Positions 35,084 through 42,891 of a stretch of 42,891 bases of DNA are shown here, in pieces (within the stretch, counting starts at the first letter, position 1; the number at the start of each line of letters is the position of its first letter). The translations under genes and the position numbers were made by a program. Source of the stretch: Devosia sp. (lineage in GTDB: Bacteria; Pseudomonadota; Alphaproteobacteria; Rhizobiales; Devosiaceae); NCBI RefSeq assembly GCF_030689745.1, contig NZ_JAUYGL010000233.1, forward strand, positions 1 to 42,891, written 5' to 3'. The notes beneath the pieces were generated by a model, which made no database searches, had not been told where the DNA came from, and saw only the letters and a program-made list of their open reading frames with translations.

Positions 35084-36978
35084 ACGTGCTTGACGAAGAC
35101 GAACGCGAAGTTGCCGCCTTTCCGGGCCAGCGTCCACCCCGCGCCAGTGTCGGGAGCCACCGCATTGAAGAGGACGTTTTTGGCAAGGCCTATGATCCCC
35201 AGACGGTGCGCCGCATCTGGGCATTCGTGCGTCCCTATCGGGCCAAGATCGTTCTCTCGGTTGCGGCGGTGCTGGTGTTCACCGCTACCCAATTGGCCAT
35301 TCCGCTGATCATCGGCCGCGCTATCGACAGCGGCATGACCGAAGGGGGCAATGCCACCAATCTGCTCTGGGCGGTGGCCGCCTTCGCCGTCGCCGTCATC
35401 TTCAACTTTGGCGCCTCCTTCGTGCAGGAGACCGAAGTGGGCAAGGTGGCCGAAAACGTGCTGTTCGACATGCGCCGCGCCATGTTCGCCCAACTGCAGC
35501 GCGTCTCACTCAGTTTCATGGACAAGACCGAAGTCGGTCGCCTGATGAGCCGGCTGCAGGGCGACGTCAACTCCATGCAGGAGTTCCTCGAAACCTCGGT
35601 GATTTCGGTCGGCGACATGGTGTTGCTGATTGGCATTGTCGTGGTGCTGCTGTCGCTCGATTTCCGGCTGGGCCTGCTGACGCTGTCCACCATGCCCATC
35701 CTGTTCATCGTCCGCATCTTCTGGCTGCCTCCCGCCAAGCGCGCCTTCTGGAACGCCCATGAAACCAATTCGATCACTGCCGGCGCCATGGCCGAGGGCA
35801 TCAATGGCGTGCGCACCGTGCAGAATCTCGACCGCCAGAAGGTCAATTTCGACCTGTTCGACGACAAGGCCTATGCCAATCTGCGCACCCAGTTGATCGG
35901 CTCGCGCTTTGCCCAGGTGATGGTGCCGATTGTCGACTCCCTGACCGGCACCGCCATGGCCATTGTCGTGGTGGTGGGCGGCTCGCTGGCGCTCAATGGC
36001 AAGCTGGAGATCGGCGTCATCGTCGCCTTCCTGTTCTACATCCAGCGCTTCTTTGATCCGATCCGGTCGCTGACCATGCAGTATTCCATCATGCAGCGCG
36101 CCATGACCTCGGGCCGCCGCATTACCGAAGTGCTCGATATTCCCGCCTCGATCACCGACAAACCCGACGCCATTTCCCTGACGCGTGACATGGATGGCTC
36201 GGTCGAGTTCCGCAATGTCAATTTCGCCTATGACCCGGATCGCCCGGTGCTCAAGAATGTCAGTTTCACGGTCAATCCGGGCGAGACGGTCGCGCTGATC
36301 GGCCCCACGGGGTCGGGCAAGACAAGTGCCATGGCCCTGGTGCACCGCTTCTACGAGGTGCAGTCCGGCGCCGTGCTGGTGGGTGGCCATGATGTGCGCG
36401 ATATCACCCAGCAATCGCTGGGCGAACAGGTCGCCATGGTGCTGCAGGAGCCCTTCCTGTTCACCGGCAGCGTGTTTGACAATATCCGCTACAACAAGGT
36501 CAACGCGACGCGCCAGGACGTCATTGATGCGGCCACGGCCGTGGGGGCGCACGAATTTATCGAGCGCATGCCGAACGGCTATGACAGCATTCTCGAACAG
36601 CGCGGCTCCAATCTGTCGCTGGGACAGCGCCAATTGCTGAGCTTTGCCCGTGCCCTGGTGGCGGACGCCAAGATCCTGGTGCTCGACGAGGCTACTGCCA
36701 ACATCGATTCCTATACCGAGCGGCAGATCCAGAAGGCTCTGCTGACCCTGCTGGAAGGCCGCACGGGCATGGTCATCGCCCACCGTTTGGCGACCATTCG
36801 CGGCGCCGACCGTATTTTCGTGCTGCAGAACGGTGAATTGATCGAGACCGGCAATCATGACGAGTTGATGGAACTCGGCGGCCTCTACGCCAAGCTCTAC
36901 AACATGAACTATTCCAGCTTTGACGACATTCCGGACGAACTGGTCAGCAAGGCCAATGCCAAGGCGGCGAGCACCTGA
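35080..36978 (+). CDS. ABC exporter half-transporter, catalytically competent partner
   Basis: A 632-residue type IV exporter subunit with about six helices (residues 50-340) and a nucleotide-binding domain. Walker A GPTGSGKTS, Walker B ILVLDEATANID with the catalytic Glu537, and VIAHRLATI as switch are normal, but the signature is LSLGQ (residues 512-516) instead of LSGGQ. In a head-to-tail heterodimer this altered signature would face the upstream subunit's Asp531 site, giving one degenerate and one active ATPase site. ATG overlaps the first gene's stop by four bases. An N-terminal extension of about 45 residues precedes the membrane domain. Confidence 0.88.
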   Translation: MNVLDEDEREVAAFPGQRPPRASVGSHRIEEDVFGKAYDPQTVRRIWAFVRPYRAKIVLSVAAVLVFTATQLAIPLIIGRAIDSGMTEGGNATNLLWAVAAFAVAVIFNFGASFVQETEVGKVAENVLFDMRRAMFAQLQRVSLSFMDKTEVGRLMSRLQGDVNSMQEFLETSVISVGDMVLLIGIVVVLLSLDFRLGLLTLSTMPILFIVRIFWLPPAKRAFWNAHETNSITAGAMAEGINGVRTVQNLDRQKVNFDLFDDKAYANLRTQLIGSRFAQVMVPIVDSLTGTAMAIVVVVGGSLALNGKLEIGVIVAFLFYIQRFFDPIRSLTMQYSIMQRAMTSGRRITEVLDIPASITDKPDAISLTRDMDGSVEFRNVNFAYDPDRPVLKNVSFTVNPGETVALIGPTGSGKTSAMALVHRFYEVQSGAVLVGGHDVRDITQQSLGEQVAMVLQEPFLFTGSVFDNIRYNKVNATRQDVIDAATAVGAHEFIERMPNGYDSILEQRGSNLSLGQRQLLSFARALVADAKILVLDEATANIDSYTERQIQKALLTLLEGRTGMVIAHRLATIRGADRIFVLQNGELIETGNHDELMELGGLYAKLYNMNYSSFDDIPDELVSKANAKAAST

Positions 36979-37113
36979 GCCCAGTGCGCGCTTGCCGCCT
37001 TAGCGTGCTTGCCAACCCGGCATGCCGACCTCGACACCCCCTCTTGCCACATCGGTTCTGGCGCCGCTTGCCACGCCGGTGCATGAAGCGCCCCGACAGC
37101 AGGAGTGAAATGC

Positions 37114-37851
37114 GTGAGTCTGTGGGTGAGTGCGGCGTTGCTGCTGGCCGTGTTTGGTACCTCGACTTTGTCGGGCGTGTTCGGCATGGCTGGCGGACTG
37201 GTTTTGCTGGGTATTCTGCTGGCCATCCTGCCGGTCGGCACGGCCATCGCCGTGCAGGGCGCCATCCAGATCGTGGCCAATGGCTCGCGCGCCTTCCTGT
37301 CACGGGCCTATATCGACTGGAAAATACTGGGCATGATCTGCCTGGGGCTGCTGGTGGCGGGCATCATCCTGTTCATCGTGCGCTATACACCGGACCTGAC
37401 AACGGTGTGCATCGCCATCGGGCTGCTGCCTATTCTGGTCTGGATTCCCAAAAGCTGGCTGGAACTCGACGCCAGCAAGCCGTTGCATGCCTTCTTTTGT
37501 GGCCTGCTCGGTGGCGGTCTCAATCTGGCGGTCGGGGTCTCTGGACCGACCGTCGATATCTTCTTTATCCGCACCCAGATGGATCGTCGCAAGATCATCG
37601 CCACCAAGGCGGCGACGCAGGTGGTTTCGCACGCAGCCAAGGTGGTGTTCTACTGGAATGCCGCGGCGGTGCTGACCCCGCTGGAATGGGGTGCCATTGC
37701 GCTTGCAGCGCCCTTTGCCATCGCCGGTACCAGCGCCGGGCACTGGATTTTGCAGCGGCTCACTGATGCCAATTTCCGTTCCTGGACCCGCTGGATTGTC
37801 ACCGCCATCGGGATATTCTATCTGGGCCGCGGCATTTCCTTGCTGATCTGA
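37114..37851 (+). CDS. TauE/SafE family (sulfite exporter-like) membrane permease
   Basis: A 245-residue membrane protein with about seven to eight helices. The glycine-rich SGVFGMAGGLVLLGILLAILPVGTAIAVQGAIQIVANGSRAF and later GGGLNLAVGVSGPTVDIFFI are typical of the TauE/SafE family, which exports sulfite, sulfoacetate or other small organic anions. The GTG at 37114 is preferred: AGGAG lies eight bases before it, whereas the in-frame GTG at 37105 overlaps the ribosome site. A LysR-type regulator gene follows on the same strand after 34 bases, suggesting local control of this exporter. No enzyme gene is next to it, so the substrate is open. Confidence 0.87.
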   Translation: MSLWVSAALLLAVFGTSTLSGVFGMAGGLVLLGILLAILPVGTAIAVQGAIQIVANGSRAFLSRAYIDWKILGMICLGLLVAGIILFIVRYTPDLTTVCIAIGLLPILVWIPKSWLELDASKPLHAFFCGLLGGGLNLAVGVSGPTVDIFFIRTQMDRRKIIATKAATQVVSHAAKVVFYWNAAAVLTPLEWGAIALAAPFAIAGTSAGHWILQRLTDANFRSWTRWIVTAIGIFYLGRGISLLI

Positions 37852-37885
37852 TCGCGATCAGTATGGTGCCGGCCAGGGGGACCAG

Positions 37886-38797
37886 ATGGCACCGTTCGAC
37901 AGCGTTACCGCGCGCCTGATTTTATTGTTGGCTGATACCGGCTCAATCGGTCGCGCCGCCGAGCGCGAAGGCATTGCCTCATCGGCCGTCAGCCGTCGCG
38001 TCTCCGATCTGGAAAGCCGCCTCGGCGTGGTGCTGTTTGACCGCTCGGCACAAGGCGTCAGGCTGACCATTGCGGGCGAGGCCTATGCCGAAGGCTGCCG
38101 TACCGTGTTGCGCGCCATTGCCGATCTTGACGCGGTAATGACCGATTTCAGTTCGGGTCATCGCGGCGCGCTCAGGCTGGCCTGTACCAGTTCTGCCCTG
38201 ACCGGACGGTTGCCAGAACTGTTGGCGCACTACGCGGCCAGGCATCTCGGCATTGATCTGGATATTCAGGAAATGAGCGCGGCCAAAGCGCTGCTGGCCC
38301 TTGATGAGGGGCGGGCCGATATCGCCATTGTTTCCGACAATTACGATTTCACCCGCTTTGAGATCAAACCCTTCGAGGATGATCGCGTCTGGGTCGTTGT
38401 GCCGCCCGACCATCCACTGGCCGCCAGCATCGAGCCGCGCAAGGAAATTGCCTTTGCTGCAGTGCTCGACCATCCCATTGTCGGCATCCATCACGCCGGC
38501 TCGCTCGACCGACTATTGGCGGATGCAGCCAACACGGCCGGCAAGCCGCTGACGGAGACCCTTCGCGTCGAGAGTTTTCCGGCCCTGGTGCGCATGGTTG
38601 AGGCCGGTTTTGGCATCGGCTTCCTGCGCTCCACCAGCCTGCATCTGCTGGCCGGTACCGATCTGGTCTGCGCCCCGCTTGCCGAGCCATGGGCGCTGCG
38701 CCAATTGCTGGTCGCCCGCCGCAAATCAACCCCCTTGTCAGCCGCCATGAAGAGCTTTATCGCCCTGTGCAGCGAGACCTATACCCCCGCAATCTGA
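37886..38797 (+). CDS. LysR family transcriptional regulator
   Basis: A 303-residue LysR-type regulator. The N-terminal winged helix includes LILLLADTGSIGRAAEREGIASSAVSRRVSDLESRLGVVLFDRSAQGVRLT, the standard pattern; the two-lobed periplasmic-binding-like effector domain spans about residues 90-295 (GALRLACTSSALTGRLPELL, WVVVPPDHPLA, VRMVEAGFGIGFLR). AGGGGG seven bases before the ATG supports the start. It is transcribed with, or just after, the TauE/SafE permease rather than divergently, so the target is probably that gene. The effector is unknown. Confidence 0.9.
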   Translation: MAPFDSVTARLILLLADTGSIGRAAEREGIASSAVSRRVSDLESRLGVVLFDRSAQGVRLTIAGEAYAEGCRTVLRAIADLDAVMTDFSSGHRGALRLACTSSALTGRLPELLAHYAARHLGIDLDIQEMSAAKALLALDEGRADIAIVSDNYDFTRFEIKPFEDDRVWVVVPPDHPLAASIEPRKEIAFAAVLDHPIVGIHHAGSLDRLLADAANTAGKPLTETLRVESFPALVRMVEAGFGIGFLRSTSLHLLAGTDLVCAPLAEPWALRQLLVARRKSTPLSAAMKSFIALCSETYTPAI

Positions 38798-38852
38798 GGC
38801 TTGCGACATTTCGGCGCTTTCACGCGATCCGCCGCCGCCCTATGAGTGAACC

Positions 38853-39242
38853 ATGAACAGCACGCGCAGCATCAGCAGCGAGATCGGAACGGCCCTGGCC
38901 GTGCTGGCGATCTATCTGCTTACCCTGCTGGCGCCGCTGCACGAAGCCCGCGCCAGCCAGCTGGCCTTTGAAAAGCTGGGCTATTCGACGCTGCAGAGCG
39001 GTTGGGTGCTGTGTTCGTCCCTTTCGACTTCCGATTCTGACCCCGACAGCGAAACGCCGGTCAGCAAATGCCCGGTCACCGGCGTCGGCAAGTCCGCGCT
39101 CGTGGCCCCGGCTCTTGACGCCGTGGTGTTGGATCTGGGCGCTATCATGCTCGCCGCCCCCCGTCCTGTGGCGCGCGTCACGGTTCGTCCGGCGGCGATT
39201 GCCCCGCCGTCAGGACCCCGCGGCCCACCGGCATTGGTCTGA
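38853..39242 (+). CDS. DUF2946-like exported protein, copper-cluster associated
   Basis: A 129-residue protein with one N-terminal hydrophobic segment (ALAVLAIYLLTLLAPLHEA) that may be a signal or anchor, a Cys in WVLCSS, a further CPVTG, and a Pro/Arg-rich C-terminus ending in SGPRGPPALV. This arrangement fits the DUF2946 family, small proteins often encoded beside copper-handling genes; the match is moderate. It lies 54 bases before the PCu(A)C start and the SCO gene follows, so a role in copper delivery or sensing is inferred. Its two Cys may bind metal. Confidence 0.6.
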   Translation: MNSTRSISSEIGTALAVLAIYLLTLLAPLHEARASQLAFEKLGYSTLQSGWVLCSSLSTSDSDPDSETPVSKCPVTGVGKSALVAPALDAVVLDLGAIMLAAPRPVARVTVRPAAIAPPSGPRGPPALV

Positions 39243-39296
39243 TTGCCCCGAGCCCCTGGCTCATTCAGATCCATTTCTCTTTCGAAAGTCATCACC

Positions 39297-39818
39297 ATGA
39301 TCCGTACTCTGCACGCTGCTGTTGCAGCCATTCTGCTGCTCGTCACGCCCGCCTTCGCCCATGACGGGACCACCCATGTCGGCGAGCTCAACATCACCCA
39401 GCCCTTCACGCGTGCCACCCTGCCCAACGCACCCGTCGGCGGGGGCTTTTTGACCATCGCCAACACAGGAGCTGAGGCCGATCGTCTGATCGAAGCGAGT
39501 TCCGCCGTGGCCGGCGATGTGCAAATCCATGAAATGGCCATGGAAGGCGATGTCATGAAGATGCGCGAGCTGGCCGACGGTCTTGAAATCCCGGCCGGTG
39601 CAACCGTGGCGCTGGCCCCCGGCGGCTTCCACATCATGTTCATGGGTCTCAATCAGGCCTTTGTCGAAGGCGAAGCCGTGCCGGTGACGCTGGTGTTCGA
39701 AAAGGCCGGTTCGGTCGAGCTGGCCCTGCCAGTACTGGGCAATGCGGCGAAATCGGCCGAGCATGGCGCCATGGAAATGGGTCACGGTCCCGCGGCGCCC
39801 GCTGCGGCCACCAAATAG
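39297..39818 (+). CDS. Periplasmic copper chaperone PCu(A)C
   Basis: A 173-residue exported copper chaperone. A Sec signal peptide (MIRTLHAAVAAILLLVTPAFA) starts at ATG 39297; an in-frame extension upstream to 39243 has no similarity. Copper ligands: the HExM-type IHEMAMEGDVMKMRELADG and the later GGFHIMFMG, giving the family's H(M)-x10-M-x21-H-x-M pattern. PCu(A)C delivers Cu(I) to the CuA site of cytochrome c oxidase, often with SCO. The C-terminal tail (MEMGHGPAAPAAATK) adds His/Met residues that may bind more copper. Its stop overlaps the SCO start by one base. Confidence 0.9.
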   Translation: MIRTLHAAVAAILLLVTPAFAHDGTTHVGELNITQPFTRATLPNAPVGGGFLTIANTGAEADRLIEASSAVAGDVQIHEMAMEGDVMKMRELADGLEIPAGATVALAPGGFHIMFMGLNQAFVEGEAVPVTLVFEKAGSVELALPVLGNAAKSAEHGAMEMGHGPAAPAAATK

Positions 39819-40411
39819 TGGCCATCAAGACGGTTCGGCTTTGGCTCTGGGGCGCGGTTGTCGCCCTGGCGCTGACGGCTGGTGTCGGTGCCCTGCTGCT
39901 GCGTCAGTCGCCGCCGGGCGCCGCGCCCTTCGGCACCGGGACCTACAGCCTGATCGACCAGAACGGCAAAGCGGTCGATCAGACCCTGTTTATCGGTCAC
40001 CCGTCGGCGCTGTTTTTCGGCTTTACCCATTGCCCGGAAGTCTGTCCCACCACCATGGCCGAAATGGCCGGCTGGTTCGAGGCGCTGGGCGATGAGGGCA
40101 AGGACCTGCGGGCCTATTTCGTCTCCATCGACCCCGAGCGTGATACGCCGGAATTGTTGGGCGACTATGTCAGCTGGGTCAGCGATCGCATCACCGGCAT
40201 TACCGGCACGCCCGAGGAGATCGCCAAGATCGCCGGGTCCTGGGGCGTCTACTATCAACGCGTTCCGCTCGATGATGGTGGCTACACCATGGATCACACG
40301 GCGCTTGTATTCCTGCTCGACGACAGGGGAGCGTTCCAGGGCACCATCGCCTATGGCGAGGACCAGGAGACGGCGGTCGGCAAGCTCAGGAATTTGCTGG
40401 CCAAATCCTGA
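39818..40411 (+). CDS. SCO family copper-binding thioredoxin-like protein
   Basis: A 197-residue SCO1/SenC/PrrC protein with one N-terminal membrane anchor (LWLWGAVVALALTAGVGALLL). Copper ligands are the CxxxC of FGFTHCPEVCPTTMAEM and the distal His in GGYTMDHTALVFLL. GTG at 39818 overlaps the TAG of the PCu(A)C gene (TAGTG), so the two are translationally coupled. Its partner role in copper insertion to, or redox of, cytochrome oxidase CuA is well known for the family. The oxidase genes are not in the window. Confidence 0.92.
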   Translation: MAIKTVRLWLWGAVVALALTAGVGALLLRQSPPGAAPFGTGTYSLIDQNGKAVDQTLFIGHPSALFFGFTHCPEVCPTTMAEMAGWFEALGDEGKDLRAYFVSIDPERDTPELLGDYVSWVSDRITGITGTPEEIAKIAGSWGVYYQRVPLDDGGYTMDHTALVFLLDDRGAFQGTIAYGEDQETAVGKLRNLLAKS

Positions 40412-40511
40412 GATCAAACCCCCGGTTCGCAGTGCTGCGGATCGGGCACCCACCCCACAGAACCGCGCCCGCGCCAAACTGGTGGGTGACGAAGCGGGCT
40501 ATGCTGGCTAG

Positions 40512-40523
40512 GTTGCGCGCAAC
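40512..40523. promoter_or_regulatory. 12-bp perfect palindrome upstream of the VOC gene
   Basis: GTTGCGCGCAAC is fully self-complementary and lies 18 bases before the VOC start. A longer pair, CACCCACC (40447-40454) and GGTGGGTG (40481-40488), is just upstream. Both could be operators or chance in GC-rich DNA. Confidence 0.25.
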
Positions 40524-40541
40524 AGCCACAAGGAGCGTGCC

Positions 40542-40940
40542 GTGCAGCCCTCGATATCCATCATCACCATCGGTGTCGACGACCTCGAACGCGCCTTTGC
40601 CTTCTACCGCACCCTGTTTGATATCAGCGATGACCAGATTGGCGCTGGCGAAGACCACATCGCCTTTTTCTTCGATGATGGCTTTTCCTTCGTGCTGTTC
40701 CCGCGCGAGCAGATCGCCCAGACCGCCGGCAAGCCAGTCGCCATCGCCGGCACACCTGGCTTCGTGCTCAGCCACCAGGCCGCAAGTCCGGCCGATGTTG
40801 ACGATATCCTGCGCCGGGTGCTCGTTGCTGGCGGCGCCATCATCACCGAAGGCACGCAATCGGAATGGGGTTATTCGGCCTATTTCGAGGACAGCGAAGG
40901 CAATGTCTGGGAATTGATGGCCAAGCCGCCAGCGCACTAA
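40542..40940 (+). CDS. VOC superfamily (glyoxalase-fold) protein
   Basis: A 132-residue vicinal-oxygen-chelate protein with two beta-alpha-beta-beta-beta repeats. ISIITIGVDDLERAFAFYRTLF opens the first, and YFEDSEGNVWELMAKP closes the second, with the usual metal-ligand Glu near the end (NVWEL). Start is GTG at 40542 with AAGGAG six bases upstream. Family members include glyoxalase, dioxygenase and antibiotic-resistance proteins; this small type is typically unassigned. It sits alone between the SCO gene and the convergent operon at the right edge. Confidence 0.85.
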   Translation: MQPSISIITIGVDDLERAFAFYRTLFDISDDQIGAGEDHIAFFFDDGFSFVLFPREQIAQTAGKPVAIAGTPGFVLSHQAASPADVDDILRRVLVAGGAIITEGTQSEWGYSAYFEDSEGNVWELMAKPPAH

Positions 40941-41006
40941 ACCCTCAGTAGAGGGGCGGCGCTGATAGTGCCGGGGCAGGAGCCCCGAACACTTGCTGCC
41001 GCTGCC

Positions 41007-42548
41007 CTAAAAGCCGCCACCCGTCTTGAAGCCGCCATGCTTGCGCGTGCCGCTCGATCCGGTGCGGGGACGCGAGAAGCCGCCGCCAGTGGCCCCCCCG
41101 GAGGGACGTCCGAAACCGCCACTAAAGCCACCCTTGGATTTGCCGCCGGCGCCCCCGAAGCTGTTGTCCGGCCAGCTAAAGCCCCCACCTTCGGGCCAAG
41201 GCGTGTTGGAGCGCTGCCGGCCATTATTGGGCAAGCCGACCCCGCCGCCCCAATCGCTGGTGCCCGCACCCCAATTCTGGCTGCGCTGCCACTTGTCCCA
41301 ATAGGACGCCGCCGTGATGCTGCCGCGCAGGAAGTCGTTGAGCAGATCGCCCACCAGCCGTTCCTCGCGAAAGGTCGAGCGTGGATCGTCAAAGTGCTGT
41401 TTTTTGAACTCCCACTGAATATCTTCGAGTTCGCGTCGGCGGGCGGCCAGGGTCTTGAGCCGCTCCTTCTGCTCGCGCGTTTCCTGCTCTTCTTCCTTGG
41501 CGCGGGCCCGTGCATCGTCAATCTGCGCCACGATGGTGTCGTCCTGACCGGTGCGGGTGCGACGCGCATCGGCCAGCAAGCTCTGGATGTCTTCACGCTC
41601 GAGCGCGGTGGCCAGTTCCCCCAGCGTGCCTTCAATGGCCGGGTTGAGGCCCTGTGACAGCGTCGCCACGGTTCTGGCGGCCTCGTCGCGCTGATCCTCG
41701 GTGGCCAACATCTGAGCATCAAAATCGGTGAGCTGCTGCTGGGCGCCTTTCATGGCGTCGCGGATCGGCTTGCCGCCTGCCGCATCAATCGCTGCGGTCT
41801 CCATCTCGTCGAGTTCGGCCTCGGCGGATTTGGCCATTGCGATCTGCCGTTCGGCATGTTCACGCAACCGCAGCGGAATTTCGTTGAGCATGGCAAAATT
41901 TGGCCGCGTCTTGTGGAAGCCCACCAGCTTGGCTACCAGGCCATCGAGATAGCGCACCAGATTGTTGGCCCGGTAATTGGCCGTACCGTAGCCCGCCTCC
42001 CAAAGATACATGAACAGCCGATCCTCGCGGTAAGGCTTGCCCTTTTCCTCCCGATCGGCCTCGGCCTGCTCGGTCTTGCGCATGGATTGGGCGGCCACTT
42101 CGGCGAGCGCCACTGCCTGCTCCTGCTTGGCGGCAAAAGCTGGATCGCGGGCAATTGACGCACCGAGCGCGTTGGCCAGGGCCCTGAGTTCGGCCTGATG
42201 GGTCTCGTATTGCTTGAGGACGGCGGCCCGCTCCGTGGTCAACTGGCTGAGCCGGGCGTCGATCTCGGCCACGGCGCTCTCGGCCTGGCTCAAATCCTTG
42301 GCATGGGCCTTGACCTGCGCCCGCGCCCTGGTTTCGGCCGCCGAAATGGCGCCGTCCAGCTCGCCCTGTATTGCCGGGTCAAGGCGCAGCCGCGCGAGTT
42401 GCCGGAACAGTTCTGCCTCGCCCTCGCGGATCTTGCTGATGCGATCGGCGGCGCGGGCCAGCCGTTTGGAAATCTCGTCTTCCTCGCGGCGGATATCCCG
42501 CATCGCCTCGTCCAGGCTCGCCAGTGCCTCAGGGCCGCGAATGCTCAT
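41007..42548 (-). CDS. Coiled-coil protein with glycine-rich C-terminus, unknown function
   Basis: A 513-residue protein I do not recognise. Residues about 10-170 and 215-390 are charged, heptad-like coiled coil (KRLARAADRISKIREGEAEL; AKEEEQETREQKERLKTLAA). Between them, near 175-225, lies an aromatic conserved-looking block, YREDRLFMYLWEAGYGTANY. Residues about 395-435 form another (EERLVGDLLNDFLRGSITAA), and the last 80 residues are Gly/Ser/Phe rich (GGFSGGFGRP) like the disordered tails of TPM-domain or membrane-associated proteins. No signal peptide. Its ATG is four bases after the stop of the preceding gene, so the two are one operon. Confidence 0.75.
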   Translation of the reverse strand: MSIRGPEALASLDEAMRDIRREEDEISKRLARAADRISKIREGEAELFRQLARLRLDPAIQGELDGAISAAETRARAQVKAHAKDLSQAESAVAEIDARLSQLTTERAAVLKQYETHQAELRALANALGASIARDPAFAAKQEQAVALAEVAAQSMRKTEQAEADREEKGKPYREDRLFMYLWEAGYGTANYRANNLVRYLDGLVAKLVGFHKTRPNFAMLNEIPLRLREHAERQIAMAKSAEAELDEMETAAIDAAGGKPIRDAMKGAQQQLTDFDAQMLATEDQRDEAARTVATLSQGLNPAIEGTLGELATALEREDIQSLLADARRTRTGQDDTIVAQIDDARARAKEEEQETREQKERLKTLAARRRELEDIQWEFKKQHFDDPRSTFREERLVGDLLNDFLRGSITAASYWDKWQRSQNWGAGTSDWGGGVGLPNNGRQRSNTPWPEGGGFSWPDNSFGGAGGKSKGGFSGGFGRPSGGATGGGFSRPRTGSSGTRKHGGFKTGGGF

Positions 42549-42552
42549 AACT

Positions 42553-42891
42553 CTACCACCGCGTTACCGCCCCGCCGGACACCGGCACATTGTAGTTTAC
42601 TTCGATGAATCCATAGGATTTCCGGCCAATTTCATTGTTCTGGATGATGCCGTCGTCGCGCTTGTCCGCCACCACCGCGTCATAGACCGCTTCGGGAACC
42701 CGCACGCCCCAGATGCTGACCGTTTCGGTCGCGCCCGTCTCCTCGTTGAGAATGGGCAGGCTGAGCGTCTGCCCGTCGGCATCAAGCGCCTCGACCACCA
42801 GATAGTAGTTGGTGGCGTCGGTATTGATCTCCGGGAAGGTCCAGAAGCCGGATTGCTCGTCAGCGCGATTGACCACCCGCAGCGTATATTC
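42553..42891 (-). CDS. Hypothetical protein, C-terminal part only
   Basis: The frame is open to the window edge, so only the last 112 residues are seen, from EYTLRVVNRADEQ to the terminal SGGAVTRW. The visible part is beta-rich with IWGVRVPEAVYDAVVADKRDDG and GRKSYGFIEVNYNVP. I cannot assign a family. An internal GTG at 42876 should not be taken as the start because the reading continues upstream. It is co-directional with, and four bases from, the coiled-coil gene, so their products probably work together. Confidence 0.65.
   Translation of the reverse strand, partial: EYTLRVVNRADEQSGFWTFPEINTDATNYYLVVEALDADGQTLSLPILNEETGATETVSIWGVRVPEAVYDAVVADKRDDGIIQNNEIGRKSYGFIEVNYNVPVSGGAVTRW

Noticed and set aside
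40447..40488. CACCCACC/GGTGGGTG inverted repeat as a terminator of the SCO gene
   Set aside because: The loop is 26 bases and no T-tract follows; in this GC-rich DNA such pairs are likely to occur by chance.

Overview
The window is high-GC bacterial chromosome with tightly packed metabolic and transport operons. The family mix fits a soil or marine alphaproteobacterium of the order Hyphomicrobiales, perhaps Devosia or a relative: LivKHMGF and CUT1 ABC importers, MurR/RpiR and GntR-FCD regulators, two M81 (MlrC-like) peptidases, BigR, a DUF2946/PCu(A)C/SCO copper set, and GC-rich extragenic palindromes. The genus is inferred from gene content only. I saw no rRNA, tRNA, CRISPR array, insertion sequence or prophage.

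Left part (1-4776). A methylpurine DNA glycosylase (-) lies downstream of a leftward ridA-like > SDR > DSD1/D-threonine-aldolase-like operon, which looks like hydroxy-amino-acid catabolism with RidA clearing enamine intermediates. An M81 peptidase diverges from it.

Amino-sugar/oligosaccharide locus (4870-13427, all -). In transcription order: Gfo/Idh/MocA dehydrogenase, two CUT1 permeases, a binding protein, a strong hairpin, a MalK-type ATPase, a MurR/RpiR regulator and a GH20 hexosaminidase without signal peptide. This fits import of a HexNAc-containing oligosaccharide and cleavage in the cytoplasm. A 409-bp AT-richer region (13428-13836) with two candidate operators separates it from an NTF2-like gene, an MFS transporter and a second M81 peptidase (+).

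Reactive-sulfur locus (17116-21526). A BigR/SqrR-type ArsR repressor (-) diverges from two half-length YeeE/YedE proteins, a persulfide-dioxygenase-like MBL hydrolase, a DUF442 rhodanese and a SulP permease (+), ending at a clear rho-independent terminator. An 18-bp perfect palindrome sits in the divergent promoter against the bigR start.

Hydroxyproline-type locus (23306-31917). A GntR-FCD regulator diverges from livKHMGF, a Cys/Cys proline-racemase-family enzyme (likely 4-hydroxyproline 2-epimerase), a Ser/Thr paralogue (likely trans-3-hydroxy-L-proline dehydratase) and a convergent ornithine-cyclodeaminase-family reductase. Together these can import hydroxyprolines and turn trans-3-hydroxyproline into proline. 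The later 4-hydroxyproline steps are not in the window.

Right part (32074-42891). A DUF1624 membrane protein with a cysteine-rich tail; a heterodimeric ABC exporter with one degenerate ATPase site and a highly structured leader; a TauE/SafE permease with a LysR regulator; a copper trio (DUF2946, PCu(A)C, SCO); a VOC protein; and, running off the right edge on the minus strand, an operon with a coiled-coil/glycine-rich protein of unknown function.
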